A stretch of DNA of 34,109 nucleotides from Candidatus Altimarinota bacterium. Lineage in GTDB: Bacteria; Patescibacteriota; Gracilibacteria; BD1-5; UBA6164. Made by a program: the position numbers and the translations under genes. Of the stretch, positions 20,583 through 31,014 are shown piece by piece; the first letter of the stretch is position 1, and each line of letters starts with the position of its first letter. The notes beneath the pieces are model-generated. The model was given only the letters and a program-made list of their open reading frames with translations, was not told the origin of the DNA and ran no database searches. The stretch is taken from positions 1-34,109 of the forward strand of contig JAHDGX010000006.1 in assembly GCA_020631575.1 (NCBI GenBank), in the 5' to 3' direction.

Positions 20583-21485
20583 ATGAAAAGCATACATTAT
20601 ATTATTGCAATGATTTTGTGTCTCATTATTGGTTTTTTAGGAGGATACTTTGTTTTTTACAAAAATAGTTTTGATAAGCAGAGCACACCTATCTTTATTC
20701 CTGAAGGGATAGGTGGTATTTCTAGTTCTATAGATAGTAACGTAGATGCAACTGTTATTCTCAATTCTCAATTACAATGAATTTTAGATGAGCAGAAAAA
20801 TACCGATTGAGAGCCTGAGTTAGGGCAAGCATTCTCTAATATAAAATATGCACTTAGAAACGATGCGATCAGTGATCAACATCTAAACTATTATGGAGTA
20901 TGAAACTCACTCTTGTTTTCAAGTATATCACAGCGAGATGAGTGTGATGTGTATCTCGAGAAGATCTCAACTCCTTCTCCTCAAAGATTTTATCAAGAGT
21001 GTATTTTTCAGTATTATCTGAAAAAATTACTAGAAAATAAGTGAAATTATGATGTTCCATCTGTAATTCTTGCGGAATATTCTATACTTAACAGTATATC
21101 AAACAAATCATGTAGTGTAGAGAATGACTTTCAATGTATGCTATTATTCAATAACGAAATGACTCGAGAAAAATTTCTCTCAGACATGCCTCAACTTATG
21201 ATTGATAAGTGATTTACGGTAAGTGATTTTCTCAGAAGTATCTCTCTTGTAAGTTATTGAATATATGTCTTTAATGATGATGTTCGAGATATTGATACGC
21301 TGGAAGAAGCTTTAAATTTATATTATGATGAAGCTCTTATTCAAAAAGCTGTCTATGAAAATCAATCCTCTTATTGTGATGAAATTAACTACGAACCAAG
21401 TCAAAAATATTGTAGAGATATTTTAAATAATGATACGCAAAAATACTTAGAACTTTTCAATAAATTTTATTCTCTCTCTGAATAA
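20583..21485 (+). CDS. Membrane-anchored extracytoplasmic protein of unknown function
   Basis: MKSIHYIIAMILCLIIGFLGGYFVFYKNSFDKQSTPIFIPEG... single N-terminal TM, Cys-containing ectodomain; TAA 21483. Upstream in-frame ATG at 20544 also possible. Confidence 0.65.
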
Positions 21486-21491
21486 GATTTG

Positions 21492-22646
21492 ATGAATACG
21501 GCATTTTACGTACATGTTCCATTTTGCCCATCTTGATGTAGGTTTTGTCATTTCTATATAAATGGGAAAAAACAAGAGTGATATGTAGAACTTCTTAAAA
21601 AAGAGTATAGTCTACGCTTTGGGGATACGGTTCAACAAGTATCATGCATACATATATGATGATGAACTCCAAATCTACTTTCAGAGCCTGAGCTGCAAGA
21701 ACTTCTCTCATTCTTACGCAAGACACTACTCTGATATAAAGAGTTTTCTATCGAACTCCATCCTGCTCTTTGTACTAAAAAGCAGCTAGATATACTCAAA
21801 GCATGATGAATAGATCGTATATCTTTTGGTATTCAATCCCTTGATTCATCGATTCTTGCGCACCATACAAGAGTATCAGGAAATTATGAGAAGCTTCACG
21901 AACTTGTCGCATATGCGAAAGAAATAGGAATTAAAAAGATAAATTTTGATTTCATATATGATCTCATAGGAGATAGCCTAAAAAATATTCAAAGGAATTT
22001 TGATTTTATAGAAACATGTAAACCTTCGAGCGTCTATTATTATAGGCTTAGGAGGTTTACAGAGCATCTAAAAAAGTATCATACATCAAATGAAAAACGT
22101 GCCTTTTGATACTATATGAAAGTGAAAAATAGCTTTCAGAAACTCTGATATACCCGTCTAAATAATGCGGTGTATTATGATCGCAGTCAACTATGATCCC
22201 AAGTCCCATTTTTATATGATGAAATTATATATGCTTCGAGACATAATCTTATAGGTATTTGAACTGCAGCTACATCGGAAATAGAAAACCATTTCACAAA
22301 AAATATATGCTCTTATGAAGAATATCAAAAATCATTATCTGAAAAAAACGTGCTTCTTCTTGATCAAGATTTCTCTATTGCTTCTAGTGCGCGTGTTTTA
22401 AATAGGCTCTATTTTTTCCTGCTTCAAAGATCTCAAGTAGAACTCTCGAGTTTTACCAGTATATTTTGAAATATGCTTGAACTCCAAGATGCTCTAAATA
22501 AGCTGCGAGATCATGATTTAGTTTCTGTCATAGACGAAGGGATATTTCGTCTTACTGAAAAGGGGCATTATTATTTTGATGAAAAGATATGAGATATACT
22601 ATTTAGTGATTATAGGGGGGAGTTTGAATTATTAAAAAAACTATAA
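21492..22646 (+). CDS. HemW/HemN-like radical SAM protein
   Basis: MNTAFYVHVPFCPSGCRFCHFYINGKKQEGYVELLKKEYSLRFG...CIHIGGGTPNLLSEPELQELLSFLRKT...IELHPALCTKKQLDILKAGGIDRISFGIQSLDSSILAHHTR...INFDFIYDLIGDSLKNIQRNF: CxxxCxxC, HIGGGTP, ISFGIQS of the HemN/HemW family. Confidence 0.82.
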
Positions 22647-23246
22647 ATGAATTGTGATATTGTAGATTTTGATAGGTTTCTAAGCTCATGGATAGCAAAA
22701 AAGTATACTTCTACAAGTCTAGCTAAATATATTTTAGAAGAAAAAAAGCTATATCAGCGAATTACAACAGAGAAGGTAAGTCCAAATGGACCGGTACTTT
22801 CTAAAAATGATACCCACTTTTTAGATGTTATTGAGCCATGAGTTCGTGATATGGTGTTATATTTCATAGAATCTTTATGACTTATTACATATTGTTCTTG
22901 CCAGTGACACCAACACCTGTCATCACAAGAGAAGTGATATATTGATGAACGTTATATTAAGGTATTATTTCTTTCAAAAGATTCACGTGACACTATACAA
23001 AAAATCTTCCAACATATTATCGATACATATCCCTGAGATACTTCTATTATTCTTCCAAAAGTTTTAGCTTTTGATGAAAAATATAGTTGAAAACTTCTCT
23101 CTCAAGATAGTATTTATTGCCTTCAAATTAATTTTTCATCTGAAAAGAATAATGTGATTAAATATTTTGATGCAATAGAAAACGTGTATAATGAATTTCT
23201 AGATTACATGAAGATCTTTTTTGATACAAGGAAATGAAAAGAGTAA
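22647..23246 (+). CDS. Conserved-looking hypothetical protein with CSCQGH motif, embedded in the radical SAM cluster
   Basis: MNCDIVDFDRFLSSWIAKKYTSTSLAKYILEEKKLYQRI...VEPGVRDMVLYFIESLGLITYCSCQGHQHLSSQEKGYIDERYIKVLFLSKD...: complete TGA=Gly frame; ATGAAAAGAGTAA overlap with the next gene. Confidence 0.65.
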
Positions 23247-24292
23247 ATCTATTTTTATGAATCAATGAATGGTGCAACCTAGATTGCAGTTATTGTAATG
23301 TTGTAAAATCACAAAAACAGCTCACTTTTGAAGACTGCAAGAAGGCATTTGTATATTACATCAAATTTTTCCCAGATGCTGAAGGGTATAATGTATTTTT
23401 TATGTGAGGAGAACCAATGTTGTCATACTCAGATATTCAAAAAAATATACTCTATCTTCGAGCACTCTGAGAAAGGATAGGAAAGCCAATTGATACCTTT
23501 ATGCCAACCAATGGAACCCTCCTATCAGAATCGCGATTAGATTTTTTTCGAAAATATAATCATCAAGTTTCTCTCAGTATCGACTCACTTGATCCAAGTT
23601 ACGATTATAGAAATATTCGTGATAGGGAAGATATCTCTTCGGTACCGGTACTGCTTAAGAATTTAAAACTATTTCAAAACTATAGTGATATACTCCGAGT
23701 AAAAATAGTAGTTATGCCAGATATGGTAGAGGGAGTCCTACATACATTTAATACTCTCAGAGAGTTATGATTCTCATTTATTAATATACAACCAGCGCAC
23801 TGAGTTTTATGGACTCAGGAAAGACAGAAAGCATACATAGGAGTATTACTTCAAACCAAGTTTATAGCTTCTGGAATTGAGAATCTGAAATCAACAACCT
23901 TAAAGTGATCTCATAGGAATGAAGATGATGGACCAAGGTTTATATGATGTGCTAAGTGAAGAAGTGAGATATTTATCGATTCTTATGGAGAAATATATGT
24001 ATGTGATGCTTTTCTCGCATACCCTTATGAGAAAAGGAAGAAATATGCACATGACAATTTGTTCAAGCCAAACTTTAATCAAAAAAAATTTGAAGAATAT
24101 CGTGACTGGAAATACTGTAATAATACGATTTTATGAGATGATAGTGATATTACTCACTGTGAAATCTGTGACGAAACAAAGTCTTGTTCTACTCTTTGTA
24201 ATGCGCTTCCAAATAATGATAGCGACTATGACAGAGATATACTAATGTCTAATTTTCACTTATATCGTAAACTTGATATGTTATGAATATAA
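23234..24292 (+). CDS. Radical SAM protein with SPASM-like Cys-rich C-terminus
   Basis: MKRVNLFLGINEWCNLDCSYCNVVKS...GYNVFFMGGEPMLSYSDIQKNILYLRAL...TFMPTNGTLLSESRLDFFRKYNHQVSLSIDSLDP...FICAKGRSEIFIDSYGEIYVCDAFL...YCNNTILGDDSDITHCEICDETKSCSTLCNAL. Confidence 0.85.
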
Positions 24293-24996
24293 AGAAGAAA
24301 TATCAGATAATAGAAGGTATAGAAGAATTTTTTTTTAAGGAAGTAGAGGTCTTATTGATTCAAAAAGTTAAGGTATTACTAGAGAATACGATACACGATT
24401 ATGATGTGGAAGTGTGTATTTTTTATAGAGATGGATTACTTCACCCAAAATGTAAATTTCAAATTTTTACTGATAGTGAAGAATTACTCACTCAACTATT
24501 GCGACTTATAAGTATTGAAAATTATGATTTTCTACGATGAAAAAATCCCCTTAAATGAATCCAATTTGTTTTTAATAAAAATGGAAACATAATTGAATAT
24601 GCACTCAATCATGTTTCTTATACTAATGAAACAGTCATAGATATTTCCTATAAAACATTTATTTGAGAGCAGAGCTTAGTAAGAGAATACATACATAGAT
24701 TCCCAAAGAACTATATAAATGATATAGCTATCACAAGATTTCGAGATGTATTTTTGATTAAAGATATTATTCTTCTTCAAAAGAAATTTTTTGAGGAAAA
24801 AATCTCAAGCTGTTATTTATTTTTTGTCAGTAATTCTTATTTTCCTGATATATTTGAAAAAGAATTTGATATTGTGATCCCAGATTTCATAAAGTGATAT
24901 AATATGAAATGCTTTTGTATATGTATGAATAAAGCAGAACTGACGAGTAAAATACCAAGCAAATTTTCTCTCTACTTTTGAACCTATTGAATGTAA
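24283..24996 (+). CDS. Orphan protein within the radical SAM cluster
   Basis: MNIKKKYQIIEGIEEFFFKEVEVLLIQKVKVLLENTIHDYDVEVCIFYRDGLLHPKCKFQIFTDSEELLTQLLRLI...: complete TGA=Gly frame, overlapping start and stop with the flanking radical SAM genes. Confidence 0.6.
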
Positions 24997-25898
24997 TGCT
25001 GAACATATTTTCTACTAAAAAATGAGCAATCATAAAGATAGTCTATGGATGTAATCATAGATGCTATTTCTGTCATGAACGAGAAAATATATATTCGTAT
25101 AATTTTAAAAATATACATCTAAGTGACTTAGATACTATATATGAGTGGATCAGAGAAAATGAGTTTGATTATATAATTATTTCGTGAGGAGAGCCAACAC
25201 TTCATCCTGATCTAGTGAAGATTATCTTGTATTTTCAGGAAAGAGATATACACATAGTTATGGTAAATAATGGGAGCCGATTGCATACTCATGATTTTTC
25301 AAAAGTAGATCCAAATAAAATGACTTTTTATATATCATATCATGGCTTAGAAGAAGAGTATAATGATATTACTGAGAGCACAGACTTTCAGCAAGTCAGT
25401 GAGAATATAAGTCTTATTTCAAAACAGTTCCCAGAAGTGATTTTGAGGTATGTAGTAAATAAAAAAAATACTCAGACCTTCCATGAATATACTCGTTATG
25501 TTTTTGAAAATTTCCCAGATGTATATTTAGAATATGTACTGGTTGAAGATTTGAGATATTCACATGTACAAGAGACGTATATTCCACTTACAGAGTTTTA
25601 CAAGCTAGTGTTTCAATATATAAAACATGATAAAGTACTTCTAGATGGTTGAGCAGCTTGCTTCTCTCCATACCTTTTTCAGCATGCACGTAATAAATTT
25701 GATCCTCTTGTAAATACGATGCTTGGACTAGTTAAAAAGACAAAACAGGGAGAGCTAGTATATAACATAAAGCAGATACTTTCTGATGAGAATATAAAAA
25801 GTCATTGGAAAAAATGTAAGAGCTGTGTACAGTATGATTATTGCCATGGATTTGATACAGATTATATAAATAAACACTCATGAAACGACTCGGTTTAG
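24996..25898 (+). CDS. Radical SAM protein
   Basis: MLNIFSTKKGAIIKIVYGCNHRCYFCHERENIYSYNF...YIIISGGEPTLHPDLVKIILYFQERDIHIVMVNNGSRL...CKSCVQYDYCHGFDTDY: CxxxCxxC, GGEP, C-terminal Cys cluster. TAATG overlap upstream. Confidence 0.82.
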
Positions 25899-26683
25899 AT
25901 ATAGAACTCACTAACATATGTAATGCTACATGTGCTATTTGTGATAGAAAATCTATGGAACTTCAGGGACTCTGAACTATGACAGATGAGGTATATGATG
26001 CTATACTTAAAAAATGAGTCCCATATCTTAAAATTATGAGTTTTTGATGAATTTGAGATCCTTTTCTAGATAAAAATTTTTGGTCACGAATTTCTCTGCT
26101 TCTTCAAGAAGTAGAGAAACAATGAAGAAAGTATGATCTCCATATCTTTGTGTATTCTAAAATGCAAAATATGTCCGAAACAGACTTTTTGCAAATAAAA
26201 GAAATCCAAGATTTAGGATATAATTTTACTTTTTATTTATCAATTTTTACCTTTCGTAGGAAATACTATAGCATGCTAACAGGGTTATCGTATGATCAAT
26301 TTCAAAAGAATTTTGACCTCTTGAGAAAATCATGAGTCAATTATAAGATTAACTTTACTCTTACAAAGTATGGAGTAGATGAACTTCCATATCTTATAAA
26401 AAACTTTTCGAACTATCAAATAGAGACTATTCATGATTTTAGATGAGAGATAGATACCGATGCATATCTTTTTGAGAATATGAAAGATATAGATTTTTCA
26501 GCTCGTCAGAGCAATGTTCCTAATGATTTGTTAGTATCTTCTTTTTCTATTACACATACTGGAGAGTTTCGGTATACTGATGAGGACAGTAGAAGAGATG
26601 TAAAGATATGAAACATTACAGAGATAGATTTCAAACAAGCAGCAGATATATATGCTAACCTTGCCTCAAAATGAGCAGCATAA
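25880..26683 (+). CDS. Radical SAM protein with divergent SAM-binding motif
   Basis: MKRLGLDIELTNICNATCAICDRKSMELQGLGTMTDEVYDAILKKGVPYLKIMSFGGIGDPFLDKNFW...: CxxxCxxC followed by a GGIGDP motif; overlaps the previous gene by 19 bp. Confidence 0.78.
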
Positions 26684-27645
26684 TAGATATACAAACCTTA
26701 GAATTTGATGTTTCAAATAAATGCGGGAATACCTGCCAGGGATGTTATCATAATAAAATTATAACAGAAAATACTACCTCTCCAGAACATTTCAGCACAT
26801 ATATATCAAAGTTTTTTGAAATAAATCAGAGAGAAAAACTCGATAGTTTCGCTCTATACTGATGAAACATACTTGAAAATAATAATCTCATAGAATACTT
26901 ACGGGTACTTCAAGATTATAATCATAGTATCTCAGAGTATTTGTTCTCGACAACGTTTTGAGAGTATACACTGGCTGCAAAAGCAAATCAAAAATATCTC
27001 TTGGGAGAATTCTTTTCATGAAAGAAGTTTATTTTTCAGTACTTTTTTCATCCTGATTATGTTGAATCGTACATAGAATCTTGCAGGGATCTCATATCTC
27101 ATCAATATCAGACTCATATATTTTTTTCTGTGCAGCTTGTTGAAGTTGAGAAGCAGTATATAGTACACTTGTGTAAGTCTCTGAGGAAATTCTTTGTGAG
27201 TATTGGATGTAAGAGAAAAGAAGATTTAGAATCTATAGAACGCTGCGTTGTATCTGCCATACGTGACAGGACAAGAACAGAAAATTTAGAAATTTCTATA
27301 GGAAGTTATACGTTCCTCATTATGGTGCTTCACCCTGTCAAAAAAGAGCAGTGACGTATCAGCTCTGTATGTGGAGATTCATGCTCTTTTTATAGCTCAT
27401 CGTCTATCCTATCAAATAATATGTTTACTTCGAGCATGCTGTCTATTGAGTATGATGGAGCAATAAATTTTCACAATCCTAATTGTATTGCGAGCTTACA
27501 AAAAATATGTAATATTATGGAAGATGATGATCAGATTTCAGAGAAACTTCATAAGTTTTACTGATTTCTAGGTCAAAATGTGAGAGATAATCCCAAACTC
27601 ATAGATGCATGTAATGGCTGTTTGAAACATAATCTAAAAAAATAA
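26671..27645 (+). CDS. Divergent radical SAM-like protein
   Basis: MSSIIDIQTLEFDVSNKCGNTCQGCYHNKIITENTTSPEHFSTYISKFFE...LDSFALYGGNILENNNLIEYLRVL...SSVCGDSCSFYSSSSIL...CIASLQKIC...ACNGCLKHNLKK: CxxxCxxC kept but GGE replaced by GGN; extra Cys pairs. Confidence 0.65.
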
Positions 27646-27649
27646 TATA

Positions 27650-28615
27650 ATGCAAAAAACAGCGTACTTACAACTTCATAGAATCTGTGATCAAGATTGT
27701 ATTTTTTGTGCGCAGCCTACTAATGGAAAATATCTGAATTTTTCTGAGATTAGTGATCAAATTGATTATTATATTTTACAGTGATATACGGGGATAATAT
27801 TTTCTGGGTGAGAACCTACTATGAGTCCGTATTTTTTTGATACTATTTCATATTGTAGAGAAAAAAATATTTCTATGCGAATACTTACAAACGGCCATAT
27901 GCTCGCAGATGCAGATTTTGCTCGCAGGTCTATTGACGCGTGACTGAGCTCTTATCATATTTCTCTTCACTCTCATGTCGAGACTATACATGACGCAATG
28001 GTAAAAAAGTCATGAAGTTATCGCAGAAGTCTTGAAGCCATGACAAATATCCTTCGTCTAGGATGAGACTTAACAATTAATATAACAATTAACAGTTACA
28101 ATGTAACATACTTTCCTAAAATGATCTCTTTCTTTCTTAAAAACTTTCCAAAGATAGACGGATTTATAGTAAATAATCTAGAAACATCGCAAATAACAAG
28201 CACTTACTTTTGAGTTATTGCAGATTTACAGGATATCAAGAAGATAATTATACCAACACTTGATTTAATTGTTGCATCATGAAAGGAGGTTCGTGTTGAA
28301 CGAGTGCCGATGTGTTATATGAGATGATACGAACACTTAAGCGTTGACGTAGAGTATACCATTTTAGGAGACGAGAAATACCTACACTATCTCGATGATA
28401 CGACAACTTCAGGAGTCTTAGATAGTTCTACTCATAGCGCTGATTACACGTATTGATCAGCATGTAAAGCATGTGATCTAAAAAAAATCTGTTCAGGTAT
28501 TGTTTGAATTTGAACTCACTATAAGGAAAGTGATTTATATACTCAAAAAGTTAGCAAAGATGAGCTAGACTCCATCATATTTCTATCAAAGAAATATCTT
28601 CACAGATCTTACTAG
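27650..28615 (+). CDS. Radical SAM protein, HxsC-like
   Basis: MQKTAYLQLHRICDQDCIFCAQPTNGKYLNFSEI...GIIFSGGEPTMSPYFFDTISYCREKNISMRILTNGHMLADADFARRSIDAGLSSYHISLHSHVETIHDAMVKKSGSYRRSLEAMTNILRLG...VERVPMCYM...ACKACDLKKICSGI: CxxxCxxCAQP, SGGEPT, LTNGxxLADxxFAR and C-terminal CxxC...C recall HxsC-type maturases. Confidence 0.65.
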
Positions 28616-29743
28616 GTACTGTATTGGAGTATCTTGAAATGCTACTGTTATAAGAAATCATCACAGTATATACGGTCAAAATGAAAAGGTTTCCCGCACA
28701 TACACTTCAGAAATCTTGTGCTTTTTGAGGAGTTTGATATCGCTTTTTGTAAGGCAACGATGAATCTTCTTATAAATTTCAGCAGGGAGTTGAGAAGATT
28801 TCTTTTCTATGACCATTCATTTTTTTATTTTTTTTATAGGAATAAGTATACTCTCAGCTTGTAGGCAAAATGAGTGATACATAGCAATTAAAAGTCGAAT
28901 TAGTAAGTATATACATAAGTAAAGAGTAAGAATTTTTTGTATATGCTGTAGAAATATATCTTCTAACACGCGGTATTCTAGATACAGAAAACTTGAGAGT
29001 AAGGCTATTGAAGCAAAGCGAATTATAAGTCTATTTTTTCCATCTCTTATATATTTATTTGTAATAGTATGGTACATGGGATGTCGAAGTACGTACAGGA
29101 CAAGTCATATAAGTAGTATGATTCAGATGCTTCCTCCTATGACTATAGGAGAACGTAATAGTGACCATGATATGTCTACGCTTCATAAATATTCGATAAC
29201 ATATATACGAACAAATCTTATGACACTAAAAAATAGTAAAAAGTAGAGTACATATGTACTGAGCTGAAACATGGCTCGTGAAATACTCTTCCCTTGTAGC
29301 AGGAGCATATAATTTTCTTTTGAAAAGTAATTGGTACAGCTCTTTATACTTCATATTTTTTTACACCAAAATAATCAAAACCCTAATGCTATCCATAAAA
29401 TTGTAAGAAGAAATGTATTGAGAATGAACCAAAAAAAGGATATATGTGGTATGAATAAACTTAAGACGAGAATATACTTTGTATCACCGGCTCCCCACAC
29501 CCTAAAGTGAAACAACCAGAACCCAAAAAATGCGACGCTGAGAAATTGTAGAGTAAAGTACATAAAAGATATAGCATCTCATGCTCAGTTCAGGTGAAGT
29601 GTGTGCCATGCTAGAGGAGAGATAAGTATTAAATATAATAACTCTTTGTTAGGTATTTTTTGATACCGCATGTCACTAAGAACTATTTTGTAATTTATGT
29701 AGCAGAATCATAAGAGTCATATGATTCATATAACAGTATTCAT
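28583..29743 (-). CDS. A24-type prepilin peptidase-like aspartic protease with long C-terminal membrane/cytoplasmic extension
   Basis: TGA=Gly frame from ATG (cat 29741-29743) to TAG (28583-28585): MNTVIGIIGLLGFCYINYKIVLSDMRYQKIPNKELLYLILISPLAW...FWLFHFRVWGAGDTKYILVLSLFIP: catalytic-type D..RxxxIPN and GxGDxK motifs; ~390 aa in total. Confidence 0.72.
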
Positions 29744-29813
29744 GTGTTGTTAAATATTGTAAATGGTGAAAAATGAAAAAATATACAAGTGTCTGTATAT
29801 ATTTTCATTTTCT

Positions 29814-29843
29814 TTGAAAAAAAATATACTTCTAGAGTATAAT
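29814..29843 (+). promoter_or_regulatory. Putative promoter of the HExxH protein gene
   Basis: TTGAAA (29814-29819), 18-bp spacer, TATAAT (29838-29843). Confidence 0.45.
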
Positions 29844-29863
29844 TATTTATATATTAAAATGCA

Positions 29864-30949
29864 ATGTCATACCATACAGTTTTAGGGTACAGAGATAATA
29901 CTCTTTTAGATCAGTATAAAGAAAAATACTTTATATATCTGTATAATCAGGTTTTGAATTTTTTTCATAAATCTGCTTGGCTCATAGATTTTAAAGCTTT
30001 AGATAAAAGTGTATTACGAGAGTTCTTGCTTCACCCAGACAATTCTTCTCTTATTCAAGAGATATGATTATCTTGAGATACAGATTCTAGAGATAGGTTT
30101 GAAATAGAATGTAGTAACATAATTTCTTGAGAGAATGAAAAATTAACAGCCTTACTCGGAGATACGATACCTGGTACAGAAATCAAACTGACTCTGTATG
30201 ATAATAATCCTCAAAATATGCAGGTATGACATCCTGATCATGATCAAAATGGTATGCTTGGCTGGGGAGATCGAGCTGAGAGTGAGTGGCTTAGGGTATT
30301 TTCAGATTCGTTTACTCTCCTGAAACATATTGACGAGGATTTTTTTCTTGAAATGAATAGTATGATTCAAAAGATTGTTCCTATGAGAACTTCAGTTGAT
30401 GTTCATAATTCATGCTCATATAAGGAATGCATAGGGACACTGTATTTATGATACACTATAAATGCTCAGCAGCCCGAGCTGAGTATTCTAGAGGCTCTTA
30501 TTCATGAATCGAGCCATAATAAGCTTAATCTGATTATGCAATCAGAAAAATTACACATTAATGACTATTCTCTTAGGTATTATTCTCCTTATAGACCTGA
30601 TGCTCGTCATATTCAATGAGTACTGCTATGAGTACATGCCATAGTTCCAACCGTATATATACTCTTACTCGGAATAGAGAAGTGACATATAAGAAATAAT
30701 AATTGGTATGAAAAAGTACTATTGTATCATATGAAAAATAAGCTTGGCTATAGAGTCTTAGAGCGTCACGGCAAATTTACTACAATTTGAAAGAAGATTT
30801 TTGATGATATGTGAGATGTTATGAAGCTTTGTGATGTTCTTATCAAAAATAATTCTCATCTTCAGGCTATAGATTTTTCTTCAATCCAAGCTCGAGCGAA
30901 AGAACACTTTATTGAGGTACGAAATAATTATCCATATTTGCAATACTAG
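29864..30949 (+). CDS. HExxH-motif protein resembling alphaKG-HExxH-type peptide beta-hydroxylases
   Basis: MSYHTVLGYRDNTLLDQYKEKYFIYLYNQVLNFFHKS...SILEALIHESSHNKLNLIMQSEKLHINDYSLRYYSPYRPDARHIQGVLLGVHAIVPTVYI...: HExxH (HESSH) followed by YYSPYRPDARxxxGVLxGVHA, the arrangement seen in RiPP-associated HEXXH proteins. Confidence 0.65.
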
Positions 30950-31014
30950 TTTTTGCGATTTTCTCATATATGTGATGTAATATAAGTGGATAAATATATT
31001 TGCAAATATTACAC

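Noticed and set aside
23900-24245. Plus 108 aa (23919-24245) and minus 60 aa ORFs
   Set aside because: Both overlap the SPASM-like C-terminus of the 23234-24292 radical SAM gene in another frame; the SPASM Cys pattern supports the other reading.
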